The translations under genes and the position numbers were made by a program. From Anaerolineales bacterium (GTDB lineage Bacteria > Chloroflexota > Anaerolineae > Anaerolineales > UBA11579): a DNA stretch of 64,000 nt. The stretch lies in the NCBI GenBank assembly GCA_019454165.1, contig CP075367.1, forward strand, positions 643,971-707,970. The letters run 5' to 3'. The notes beneath the pieces were generated by a model, which was not told where the DNA came from, made no database searches, and was given only the letters and a program-made list of their open reading frames with translations. Shown one piece after another: positions 50,620 through 59,521 of the stretch; position 1 is the first letter of the stretch, and each line of letters begins with the position of its first letter.

Positions 50620-51419
50620 TGCAATAGCAGAATGCCGAGGCCCAGCAGGGTGCAATAAATGGCGAAAGGGTAAAACGAATGCGTAGCCAGATAGCGCAGC
50701 AGCAGGTCGATGGCGATGTAGCCCACAATGGCAGCGGCGGTGAAGCCCACCGCCAACGGCAGCAGCAAGCTGGCCGCCCCGGCCAAACTGCCCAGCTGCA
50801 TCAGCGCCACAATGCCCGCCGCCGGCATGATCGGCACCGACATCAGGAACGCGAAGCGGGCCGCCTGGCGCCGGTCCAGGTTGCGCAGCATGCCGCCGAA
50901 CAGCGTCGAGGCCGAGCGCGAGACGGCCGGCAGCAGCGCAAAGATCTGCGCCACGCCGATCCATACCGCGTCCGTCGCGGTCAGCTCGCTAAGCTGGCGC
51001 TGTTTCTTGCCCAGCCACTCAGCCGCCACCAGCAACAAGGCATTCACGATGAGAAAGATGCCCGTATACGTCAGGCTGGAGAAGGTCTCCATGCTGTCTT
51101 TGATGAACCAGCCCACGATCACAGCCGGCAGCATCGAGAGCAGCACCAGCCAGCCCAGGCGTGCGTTCGGGCTGGTCTTGCGGGTGCGCAGGCTGGCGAG
51201 CACATCCGTGGCGATGGCTAGCAAATCTTTGCGGAAGTAGGCCAGCACCGCCAGCCAGGTGCCCAGTTGGATCAGGACATCGAACACGAACGCGCTGGTG
51301 TCCTCGGCCGGCAAGCCGAGCCAGTTGCGCGCTAAGATCAGATGGCCGGAGCTGGAGATGGGCAAGAATTCGGTGAGACCCTGCACAATGCCGAGCAGCG
51401 CAGCCTGGAATAAGTTCAT
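50616..51419 (-). CDS. uppP: Undecaprenyl-diphosphatase (UppP/BacA)
   Basis: The 267-residue membrane enzyme has the active-site motif GLTEFLPISSSGHLIL at the N terminus and LLPAVSRSASTLFGGM (P-x-S-R-S), with eight or so helices. It dephosphorylates undecaprenyl pyrophosphate to recycle the peptidoglycan and wall glycan carrier. The start is not preceded by a close Shine-Dalgarno. Confidence 0.94.
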   Translation of the reverse strand: MNLFQAALLGIVQGLTEFLPISSSGHLILARNWLGLPAEDTSAFVFDVLIQLGTWLAVLAYFRKDLLAIATDVLASLRTRKTSPNARLGWLVLLSMLPAVIVGWFIKDSMETFSSLTYTGIFLIVNALLLVAAEWLGKKQRQLSELTATDAVWIGVAQIFALLPAVSRSASTLFGGMLRNLDRRQAARFAFLMSVPIMPAAGIVALMQLGSLAGAASLLLPLAVGFTAAAIVGYIAIDLLLRYLATHSFYPFAIYCTLLGLGILLLQ

Positions 51420-51461
51420 GGAAGGCGATACCTCAGTGTTGGGATGGGAAGCATAAGTATC

Positions 51462-52577
51462 TTACCTGAGGCTGGCTTGCTGCGCTTCCAGCGCCGCAAC
51501 CACCTCGGGGAAGCTGCCATCCAGGATCGCAGCGCGCAGGTCTTTGGCGATGTGAATGAGCGTGTATAGGTTGTGGATCGAGAGCAGCGTGCCGGCCAGC
51601 ATCTCTTTGGCGACGATCAGATGGCGCAGGTAGGCGCGTGTGAAGCTGCGGCAGGTATAGCAGCCGCAGCTCTCATCGATGGGCTTGGCATCCTTGGCGA
51701 ACTCGGCGTTCTTGAGGTTGAGGCGCCCGCCCGAGCGCAAGAACACGGCATTGGTGCGCCCCAGGCGGGTGGGCAGCACGCAATCGAAGATGTCTACGCC
51801 GCGTTGGATGCACTGCACCAGATCCTCGGGCGTGCCGACGCCCATCAGATAGCGCGGCTTGTCGGCCGGCAGGATCGGGTCCACCACATCCAGCATGGCG
51901 TGCATGTCTTCCTTGCTCTCGCCGACCGAGAGCCCGCCGATGGCGTTGCCCGGCAGGCCCAGGCTGGCGACGAACTCGGCGGACTTGGCGCGCAGCTCCG
52001 GCCAGACTCCGCCCTGCACTATCCCGAACAGCGCCTGGTCGCCGCGCCGTTTGGCGGCGATGCAGCGCTGCAGCCAGGCATGCGTGCGCGACATCGCCTG
52101 CTCGTTGTAGGCCCGGTCAGTCGGCTCGGCGCACTCATCGAAGGCCATGATGATGTCGGCTCCCAAATTCTCCTGGATCGCCATCACGCGCTCGGGAGTG
52201 AAGCGATGCAGCGAGCCGTCAATGTGGCTGCGGAAATCCACGCCGTCATCATCCACCGAACGGGTCTGCGAAAGCGAGAAGACCTGGAAGCCGCCCGAGT
52301 CGGTCAGCATGGGGTTGGGCCACTGCATAAAGTTGTGCAGGCCGCCCATCTCTGCCACCAGCTTGTCGCCGGGGCGCAGGTAGAGGTGATAGGTGTTGGA
52401 GAGCACCAGGCTGGCGCCCATCTCGTGCAGTTGCGGCGGCGTAACGGCCTTGACGGTGGCCGCCGTCCCCACCGGGGCGAAGACCGGCGTGAGCAGCTCG
52501 CCGTGCGGCGTGGCAAAGCGGCCGGCGCGGGCGCGGCCGCTTTGCCCTTCGAGCGTGAATTTGAAATCGAAGCTCAT
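51462..52577 (-). CDS. tgt: Queuine tRNA-ribosyltransferase
   Basis: The 371-residue enzyme has the Tgt landmarks: TDSGGFQVFSLS (general acid Asp), GVDIFDCVLPTRLGR (nucleophile Asp) and zinc ligands in ESCGCYTCRSFTRAYLRHL. It replaces the wobble guanine in GUN-anticodon tRNAs by a queuosine precursor. It overlaps the SLC13 carrier gene by 4 bp. Confidence 0.96.
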   Translation of the reverse strand: MSFDFKFTLEGQSGRARAGRFATPHGELLTPVFAPVGTAATVKAVTPPQLHEMGASLVLSNTYHLYLRPGDKLVAEMGGLHNFMQWPNPMLTDSGGFQVFSLSQTRSVDDDGVDFRSHIDGSLHRFTPERVMAIQENLGADIIMAFDECAEPTDRAYNEQAMSRTHAWLQRCIAAKRRGDQALFGIVQGGVWPELRAKSAEFVASLGLPGNAIGGLSVGESKEDMHAMLDVVDPILPADKPRYLMGVGTPEDLVQCIQRGVDIFDCVLPTRLGRTNAVFLRSGGRLNLKNAEFAKDAKPIDESCGCYTCRSFTRAYLRHLIVAKEMLAGTLLSIHNLYTLIHIAKDLRAAILDGSFPEVVAALEAQQASLR

Positions 52578-54931
52578 GGCCAGAAATACGGAACCGCTAC
52601 TACGGCGATCGCCAGGGTCAGTAGTGTCAGCGGCAGGCCCAGGCGGAAATAGTCGCCAAAGCGGTAGCCGCCCGCACTCATCACCAATAGATTGGCCGGA
52701 TGCCCGGTGGGGGTGAGGAAGGGCAACGATGCGCCCAGGGCGATCGTGATCAGCATCGCTTGCGGCGAAGCCGCCACACCCTGGCTGTTGAGCGCAATGC
52801 TGGAGATCAGCACCACCACCACGGCGGTTGGGATGAACTGCGCTGCCAGGTTGCTGGCGATGAACAGCACCGCGATCAGCAGCGGCGTCTGCCAGTGCGC
52901 TGCGGAGGCGAGCAGGATGTTGCCCAGGTAGCCGGCCGCGCCGGTGTTCTCAAGGGCAATGCCCAGCGGCAGCATGCCGGCGATGAGGAAGATGGCCGGC
53001 CAATGGATCGAGCGCTGGGCTTCTTCCATGGTCAGGCAGCGCGAGAGCACCATCAGCGCCGCGCCGGCCACCGCCGCCACTTCGATCGGCAATATGCGGA
53101 AGCCTACGCTGGCGATGACGCCGAACATGATGAGCGTCGCCAGCAGGGCTTTCTCTTTGCGCGGCGCCTCTTGCAAGTCAGGCGAGGTGACGAGGAACTC
53201 GCCGCTTTCGGCCAGCAGCTTGATGCGGCTGCGGTCACCGTGAATGAGCAGCGTATCGCCGGCGTGCAGCGGCATCTCGCGCAGGTTGAAGCGGTAGGGG
53301 CGGCCCCGCCGCCAGATGGCGAGTACGTTCAAGCCGTAATGCTCGCGGAAGTGAATATCCTGCAGGGTCTTGTCCTTCAGCTCAGCGTGGGGCGAAATGA
53401 CCATCTCCGCCAGGCCAACATCCTCGGTTTCCAGCTCAGCCGGGCGCGGGATGGTGGCCGCTCCAATGATCTCGAGCTCCTGCAGGCCGTGCAACAGCTC
53501 CACATCCTCGGCGCGGCCTTCGACCACCAGCTGGTCGCCGGCGCGCAGGCGCTCACGCGGGCGCGGCATCAGGCGCGTCTTGCCCTCGCGCACGATGCCC
53601 AGCACCGACAGCCCGAAGGTGTCCGCCAGGTCGCTCTCGGCCAGGCTCAGCCCGTCCAGGCGTGAGCCGGCCGGCACGCTGAGCAGCTGCAGGCGGTCTT
53701 GCAGACGATACTCGGCCAGGTCGCTCTCGCGCACGGCGAAGTCAGAGGATTGGCCCAGGCTGGTCATCTGCTTGCGGCTGGTCTGCAGCAGCAGGCGGTC
53801 GCCCGCCTGCAGGGGAAGGTGTTGGAAGTTGGTGCGGATCACACGCTCGCCGCGGCGGATCGCCAGCACATTGGCGTTGTACTGCTTGCGGAAATCCATG
53901 CGCGAGAGCGATCGCTCCTCCAGCGGAGAATCGGGCGTGATCTCGACTTCAACCAGGGAGACCTGCGGCGAGATCAGGTTACGTACCGCCAGGCTGGGGT
54001 CGCCATCGCCAGCGGTGCCGTTGGGGCTGTGCAGCGTCAGGGTCTGGCCCTCGATGAGCTGCTGCAGCAGCTCAATGCGGCCCAGCACCAGCAGCTCATC
54101 GCCGCCGCGCAGCAGCGTGTCTGGCGTGGGCGAGAAGCGCGGCCGGCCGTCACGCGTGATGCCAATGACGTTCAGCTTGAGGGCCGCGCCCAGGCGGCTG
54201 GCGCTCAGCGGCCGGCCCGCCAGGCTGCCGCTTTGCGGCAGGCGCACGGTGAACAGGCGCTCTCCCAGGTCGAAGAGTTCGCCGGTTTCGTGCAACTGGC
54301 TCATTTGCAGGGCTGAGGTGCGCTGCGGCACCAGGCGGCGGCCGAAGATGGCCAGGAAGGCGATCCCACCCAGCGCCACAGGCAGGCCCACGCGGGCAAA
54401 GTCAAAGAAGCCGAAGGCCGGCAGTCCCAGCTCGATCAGGGCGTTGTTGGCCAGCAGGTTGGATGCGTTGCTGATCAGCGTATTGGTGCCGCCCAGCAGG
54501 GTGCCGAAGGCGATCGGCATGAGCATATGCGAGGTGGCCAGCCCGCGCTTTTTGGCGATCTGGTTGACCACCGGTAGCATCATGACCACGATGCCGGTGC
54601 TGCTGGTAAAGGATGAGAACAGCGCCACCATGAACAGGATGGCGGTCAGCAGGGTCACTTCGCTCTTGCCGCCCACGGCGTTCAGCCGGCGGCCCAGCCA
54701 GTTGGCCACCCCGGTGCGGGCCAGGCCGGCGCTGATGATCAGCATGGCCCAAATGGTGATGATGGCGGGATTGCTGAAGCCGGAGAAGGCCTCGGCGGGG
54801 GTGATGATCTGGCTCAGGGCCAGGCCCAGCAGCACCAGCAAGCCGATCAGGTCGGCCCGGAAGCGCTCGGTGGCCAGCAACAGCACAGCAGCGGACAAAA
54901 TACCCAGGGTCAGGGCAATTTGGGGGGTCAT
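52574..54931 (-). CDS. SLC13/DASS-family carrier with four RCK_C (TrkA-C) domains
   Basis: The 785-residue carrier has an N-terminal set of membrane helices (about 5-205), a long cytosolic insert (about 210-590) and C-terminal helices (about 600-785), with the DASS-type SNASNLLANNALIELG and TGHPANLLV segments. The insert shows four TrkA-C-like modules (for example LKLNVIGITRDGR, YNANVLAIRRGER, FGLSVLGIVREGK, YGLNVLAIWRRGR); members usually have two. Substrate may be sulfate, a dicarboxylate or another anion. Confidence 0.88.
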   Translation of the reverse strand: MTPQIALTLGILSAAVLLLATERFRADLIGLLVLLGLALSQIITPAEAFSGFSNPAIITIWAMLIISAGLARTGVANWLGRRLNAVGGKSEVTLLTAILFMVALFSSFTSSTGIVVMMLPVVNQIAKKRGLATSHMLMPIAFGTLLGGTNTLISNASNLLANNALIELGLPAFGFFDFARVGLPVALGGIAFLAIFGRRLVPQRTSALQMSQLHETGELFDLGERLFTVRLPQSGSLAGRPLSASRLGAALKLNVIGITRDGRPRFSPTPDTLLRGGDELLVLGRIELLQQLIEGQTLTLHSPNGTAGDGDPSLAVRNLISPQVSLVEVEITPDSPLEERSLSRMDFRKQYNANVLAIRRGERVIRTNFQHLPLQAGDRLLLQTSRKQMTSLGQSSDFAVRESDLAEYRLQDRLQLLSVPAGSRLDGLSLAESDLADTFGLSVLGIVREGKTRLMPRPRERLRAGDQLVVEGRAEDVELLHGLQELEIIGAATIPRPAELETEDVGLAEMVISPHAELKDKTLQDIHFREHYGLNVLAIWRRGRPYRFNLREMPLHAGDTLLIHGDRSRIKLLAESGEFLVTSPDLQEAPRKEKALLATLIMFGVIASVGFRILPIEVAAVAGAALMVLSRCLTMEEAQRSIHWPAIFLIAGMLPLGIALENTGAAGYLGNILLASAAHWQTPLLIAVLFIASNLAAQFIPTAVVVVLISSIALNSQGVAASPQAMLITIALGASLPFLTPTGHPANLLVMSAGGYRFGDYFRLGLPLTLLTLAIAVVAVPYFWP

Positions 54932-55000
54932 GTGGGGATGGAGCCGCTGAACGGCGGCCGGGGCGTTGCGCAGAGGGAAAATCGCATGTGCGGAGAGCTA

Positions 55001-55049
55001 ATTATACCGTCGGCGCTTGAACGAAGGCCCAGAGGGCTGCTGATATAAT
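55001..55049. promoter_or_regulatory. Divergent -10 elements between the SLC13 operon and lat
   Basis: On the minus strand TATAAT (55001-55006) would begin the SLC13-tgt-uppP transcript with a leader of about 65 nt. On the plus strand TATAAT (55044-55049) serves the aminotransferase gene. Matching -35 boxes are poor on both strands. Confidence 0.5.
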
Positions 55050-55089
55050 CCCGAGGTTATTACTCGGATTGACCCAACAAAGGAAGCGA

Positions 55090-56430
55090 ATGAAACCGTC
55101 TGACGTACACGCAATTATTGCCAAGCATCTGCCTGCCGGCAGCGAGCCGATCGTCGTGGATATTGAGGGTTCGCACGGCCCGTATTTGCGTGACGCCATC
55201 ACTGGCAAAGAGTACATTGACTTCTTCACCTACTTTGCCAGCGCCCCGGTGAGCCATAACCACCCCAAAATGCACGAATCAGCCTTCATTGAGAAGATGC
55301 TGAGCGTTGCCATCACCAAGCCGTCTTCCTCCGACTTTTTCACCACCTACATGGCCGAGTTCGTCGAGACCTTTGCCAAGTACGTCATGCCCTCCAGCAT
55401 GCAGAAGCTGTTCCTGGTCGGCGGCGGCGCCCTGGCGGTCGAGAATGCCCTCAAAGTGGCCTTCGACTGGAAGGTGCGCCGCAACTTTGCCACCATCAGC
55501 AAGCCGCCCAAGGGCCGCATGCACCGCATTGATGGGCTGGGCAGCAAGGTCATCCATTTCCGTGAGGCCTTCCATGGTCGCTCCGGCTACACCGTCTCGA
55601 TGACCAACACCCACGACGAGCGCAAGTACCTGTATTTCCCCAAGTTCGAGTGGCCGCGGGTACTCAACCCTAAACTGCGCTTCCCGGTGACGGATGAGGT
55701 GCTGGCGGAGGTCAAGAAGGCCGAAGAGATCGCCATCACCCAGATCGAATTCGCGCTGCAGCAGTTCCCCGGCGATATTGCCGCGCTGATCATCGAGCCG
55801 ATCCAGGGCGAGGGCGGCGACAATCACTTCCGCCCCGAATTCTTCAAGGAACTGCGCCGCCTGGCCGATGAGCACGAGTTCCTGCTCATCATGGATGAGG
55901 TGCAGAGCGGCATGGGCATCACCGGCAAGATGTGGGCGGTGGAGCACATGGGCATTGAGCCTGACATCATTGTCTTCGGCAAGAAGTCGCAGGTGTGCGG
56001 TTTCATCGCCGGCGACCGCATTGATGATGTCGAAAAGAACGTTTTTATTGAAGAGAGCCGCATCAACTCCACCTGGGGCGGCGACCTGACCGACATGGTG
56101 CGTTCGCAGCGCTTCATCGAGATCATGCACGAAGAGAAGCTGGTCGAGCACACCGCCAAAATGGGCGAGCGCCTGATCGCCGGCTTGCACAGCGTGGCTA
56201 GCAACTCCAAGGGATTTATGGACAATGTGCGCGGCCGCGGCATGATGGTGGCCTTCGATACGCCCAGCAGCGAGAAGCGCGATACCTTGCTGGAGCGCAT
56301 GAAGGAGAACGGCGTATACGCGCTCAGTTGCGGTCCGCGCTCGGTGCGCTTCCGCGGCATGCTCGACACGCCGGCCGATGTGATCGACAAGGCGCTGGAC
56401 GTTCTGGAAGCCAGCCTGCCCAAAGCCTGA
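55090..56430 (+). CDS. lat: L-lysine 6-aminotransferase (class III PLP enzyme)
   Basis: The 446-residue protein has the class III fold with the lat subgroup pattern: MDEVQSGMGITGKMWAVEHMGIEPDIIVFGKKSQVCGF, where Lys of FGKKSQ carries PLP, plus VGGGALAVENALKVAFDWK. The enzyme transfers the epsilon-amino group of lysine to 2-oxoglutarate, yielding piperideine-6-carboxylate. AAGGA lies 5 nt before ATG 55090. Confidence 0.92.
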   Translation: MKPSDVHAIIAKHLPAGSEPIVVDIEGSHGPYLRDAITGKEYIDFFTYFASAPVSHNHPKMHESAFIEKMLSVAITKPSSSDFFTTYMAEFVETFAKYVMPSSMQKLFLVGGGALAVENALKVAFDWKVRRNFATISKPPKGRMHRIDGLGSKVIHFREAFHGRSGYTVSMTNTHDERKYLYFPKFEWPRVLNPKLRFPVTDEVLAEVKKAEEIAITQIEFALQQFPGDIAALIIEPIQGEGGDNHFRPEFFKELRRLADEHEFLLIMDEVQSGMGITGKMWAVEHMGIEPDIIVFGKKSQVCGFIAGDRIDDVEKNVFIEESRINSTWGGDLTDMVRSQRFIEIMHEEKLVEHTAKMGERLIAGLHSVASNSKGFMDNVRGRGMMVAFDTPSSEKRDTLLERMKENGVYALSCGPRSVRFRGMLDTPADVIDKALDVLEASLPKA

Positions 56431-56502
56431 GCATACGCCGTATGACCGGGCAACCTGAGGCTGGCGCGCCCAGAGCGACCGGCTTCAAGGACGGAATGGT
56501 CT

Positions 56503-58056
56503 ATGTTGCCTGACTTTAGAGTACGCCAGCGCGACTATCTGCTTGAGATCGCGCGGGTCATCACCCAAGAGCTTGATCTGGACGAGGTGTTGGCGCGCAT
56601 CCTGCGCCACGCCGCTGACCTGCTGGCAGGCCAGGCCGGCCTGGTTGCCCTGCGCGGCGAGCCGGGCGGCTGGGCCACCGCCGCCTCGTACGGCATCCCC
56701 AACGAGCTGATCCAGTACCTCAACCCGATCCTGGCGGCGGTCCCCGACCATGAGGATCCGGCCCGCTTCGAGCTGCCCGAGGTCAACCGCCTGTTGCAGC
56801 GCCTGGCGCGCGAGGTCAGCCTGGGCCTGTTCACCGGCGTGGGCCTGCCGCTGATCGCCCAGAACCGCGTGCTGGGCGTGATCTTTGTCTTTCGTAACTA
56901 CCGCGGCCAGTTCTCCGGTGAAGACCGTGTGCTGCTGCAGAGCTTTGCAGTGCAGGCGGCCATCGCCGTGCAGAATGCCCAGCAATATGCCAACACCAAC
57001 CGTGAGCGCCGGCGCACCGAAGCCATCCTGGATGCGGTCGCCGACGGCATCCTGATCCTGGGGGCGGACCACACCATCGAGCGCTGCAACCCGGCCTTTG
57101 CGCGCCTCTCCGGCCGCGCCGCCGAGGATGTGGCCGGCCAGAAGCACAATGATGTGATCCAGTTCGGCAAGCTCGAGCACGGGCCCACGCTAGAGCAGGC
57201 CGAAGCCGGCGGCTGGCCGCTGACGCCCACCGCGACTCTTTATGTAGAGGGCGACCTGCAGCGCCCGGATGGCAGCACGCTGGCCGTAGGCGTGACCTAT
57301 GCCCCGCTGCAGACCCAGGGCGGCCAGTTGCTCAACATCATCGCCTCGGTGCGGGACGTGAGCCGCTTCCGCGAAGCCGAGGAGTTGCAGAGTACGTTTA
57401 TTTCGGTCATCAGCCATGAGCTCAAGACGCCCGTGGCGCTCATCAAGGGCTATGTGGGCACGCTCCGCCGCCCGGATGTGCGCTGGGATGGCAAAGTAGT
57501 CCAAGACAGCCTGGAAGTCATCGAAGAGGAAGCCGACCGTCTGAGCGGCCTGATCGAGAACCTGCTGGACGCCTCGCGCCTCGAGGCCGGCGTGCTGCCG
57601 ATCAACGCCAGCGATATCTCGCTGCCGCTGCTGGCTGAGCGCATGGCCGAGCGCTTCCGCACCCAATCACCCTCGCACAAGTTCGTGCTGGATTTCCCGC
57701 CTGACTATCCGGTCATCCTGGCCGACGAGCAGCGCATCGGCCAGGTGCTGCTCAATCTGCTGTCGAATGCGGTCAAGTATTCCCCGCAGGGCGGTGAGAT
57801 CCGCATCTGGGGCCAGGTGCGGCCTGAGCATGTGGTGGTGTGCGTCAGCGACCAGGGGCCGGGTATTGCGCCGGGCGACATCCCGCACATCTTTGACCGC
57901 TTCTACCGCGCTGACGAAGCCCAGCGCAACACCAAAGGCGCCGGTCTTGGTTTATATTTGACGCGTGCCATCCTGGAAGCGCATGGGGGCAGCATCTGGG
58001 TGGACCCAACCTACAAAGACGGCGCGTGCATCTGCTTTTCACTGCCGCGTCACTAA
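56503..58056 (+). CDS. GAF-PAS sensor histidine kinase
   Basis: The 517-residue protein has a GAF domain (about 15-160), a PAS domain (about 170-285), HisKA with FISVISHELKTPVALIKGYV (phospho His about 306) and HATPase with NLLSNAVKYSP (N box), DQGPGIAP (G1) and GAGLGLYL (G2). No membrane segment is seen, so it is cytosolic. A partner regulator is not adjacent; the orphan regulator at 7294 is a distant candidate. Confidence 0.92.
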   Translation: MLPDFRVRQRDYLLEIARVITQELDLDEVLARILRHAADLLAGQAGLVALRGEPGGWATAASYGIPNELIQYLNPILAAVPDHEDPARFELPEVNRLLQRLAREVSLGLFTGVGLPLIAQNRVLGVIFVFRNYRGQFSGEDRVLLQSFAVQAAIAVQNAQQYANTNRERRRTEAILDAVADGILILGADHTIERCNPAFARLSGRAAEDVAGQKHNDVIQFGKLEHGPTLEQAEAGGWPLTPTATLYVEGDLQRPDGSTLAVGVTYAPLQTQGGQLLNIIASVRDVSRFREAEELQSTFISVISHELKTPVALIKGYVGTLRRPDVRWDGKVVQDSLEVIEEEADRLSGLIENLLDASRLEAGVLPINASDISLPLLAERMAERFRTQSPSHKFVLDFPPDYPVILADEQRIGQVLLNLLSNAVKYSPQGGEIRIWGQVRPEHVVVCVSDQGPGIAPGDIPHIFDRFYRADEAQRNTKGAGLGLYLTRAILEAHGGSIWVDPTYKDGACICFSLPRH

Positions 58057-58077
58057 ATTCACGAAGAACGAGAGAGC

Positions 58078-59427
58078 ATGCCACGTACACAAGTTGCCTG
58101 TCCCCAATGCCGCACACCCGTATCTGCTGAAGTGGAGCAGCTGTTTGATGTTGGGGTAGAACCGCAAGCCAAGCAGAAATTATTGAACGGCACGGTCAAT
58201 GTGATCCAGTGCCCGAATTGCCGCTTCCAGGGCCAGATCCCCGTGCCGATCGTGTATCACGACCCCGGCAAGGAACTGCTGCTGACCTACTTCCCGCCGG
58301 AGCTGAACACACCCGTCATGGAGCAGGAGCGCCAGATCGCCCCGTTCATGAACCGGGTGGTCAACAGCTTGAAGCAGGAAGACCGCAAAGCCTATCTGTT
58401 CAAGCCGCAGCAGATGTTCACCTACCAGAACCTGATCGAAAAGGTCCTTGAAGGGGAGGGCATCACCAAGGAAATGCTGCAGGCGCAGCAAAAACGGGTC
58501 GAGCTGTTGCAGAGCCTGTTGACCGCGCCTGAGGACGGCTTGGTGGACCTGGTGAAACAGAACGCTGCCACCGTGGATGCCGACTTCTTCACCCTGCTGA
58601 GCCGCATGCTGCAAGCCGGGCTAGGCGCCGGCGACGAGGCCGCCGCCGTGCGCCTGGGCAAGATCCAGGAAGCCCTGCTGGAGAACACCGATCTCGGCAT
58701 GCAGATCAAGCAGCAGGCCGATGAGATCGAGGCGGCCCGAGCCGCCCTGGAGGGCGCCGGCGCCGAGCTGACCCGCGAGAAGCTGCTGGAATTGCTACTG
58801 GCCGCGGCTGACAATGAGGCCCGCTTGAGCGCCATGGTCAGCATGGCCCGCCCGGGGCTGGACTATGTGTTCTTTCAGCAACTTAGCGAGCAGGTCGAAA
58901 AAGCCAGCGAGGATGAGAAGGCCAGGCTGAGCGGCTTGCGCGAGAAGCTGCTGGAGATGACCCGCCAGATCGACGAGCAGTTGCAGGCCCGCGTGGGCGC
59001 CGCCCAGCGCAACCTGGAAGCCATGCTGGCCGCCGAGAACCCGATCGAGCTGCTGCAGCAGAACCCAGCCATCCTGGATGAATTGTTCGTGCAGGTCATC
59101 AACCAAAGCATGCAAGAAGCCGCTGAGAAGAAAGACGGCGAGCGCCTGCAGAAGCTGCAGCGGCTGGCCATGCTGATCCAGCAGCTGATCAACCCGGGCT
59201 ACAACCCGGCCCTGCTGGAAGAGCTGATCGAGGCCGCCGATGACGCCGCCCGCGCCAAAGTGGCGCAGGAGAACCTGGAGTCGATCACGCCTGAATTCCT
59301 CGAGAGCCTGTCGGCCATGATGGCCCAGCTGCAGGACAGCCCGGATCAGGAGCTGGCGGAGAAGGTGCGCCAGGCCTACCGGGCGGCGCTGAAGGCTTCG
59401 ATGCAAAAGGGCATGCAAGGGCAGTAG
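58078..59427 (+). CDS. CpXC-domain protein
   Basis: The 449-residue protein has an N-terminal CpXC domain with zinc-ribbon pairs VACPQCRTPV and QCPNCRF, followed by a long helical region (about 130-449) rich in Gln, Glu and Leu likely to form coiled coils. Function is unknown. GAGAG is upstream of ATG. Confidence 0.87.
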   Translation: MPRTQVACPQCRTPVSAEVEQLFDVGVEPQAKQKLLNGTVNVIQCPNCRFQGQIPVPIVYHDPGKELLLTYFPPELNTPVMEQERQIAPFMNRVVNSLKQEDRKAYLFKPQQMFTYQNLIEKVLEGEGITKEMLQAQQKRVELLQSLLTAPEDGLVDLVKQNAATVDADFFTLLSRMLQAGLGAGDEAAAVRLGKIQEALLENTDLGMQIKQQADEIEAARAALEGAGAELTREKLLELLLAAADNEARLSAMVSMARPGLDYVFFQQLSEQVEKASEDEKARLSGLREKLLEMTRQIDEQLQARVGAAQRNLEAMLAAENPIELLQQNPAILDELFVQVINQSMQEAAEKKDGERLQKLQRLAMLIQQLINPGYNPALLEELIEAADDAARAKVAQENLESITPEFLESLSAMMAQLQDSPDQELAEKVRQAYRAALKASMQKGMQGQ

Positions 59428-59478
59428 GCACAAGCTCCGCATAGCCAGAGCTGCGGAGACATGCTGTTCTTGTATGCT

Positions 59479-59502
59479 AGACTAGCTATTCATAGCTAGT
59501 CT
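59479..59502. promoter_or_regulatory. 11-bp inverted repeat upstream of the propeller lipoprotein
   Basis: AGACTAGCTAT-TC-ATAGCTAGTCT lies 20 bp before the ATG at 59522. It may be an operator or a 5' leader hairpin close to the start codon. Confidence 0.6.
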
Positions 59503-59521
59503 TTGCTTTTAGTGAGGGAAA

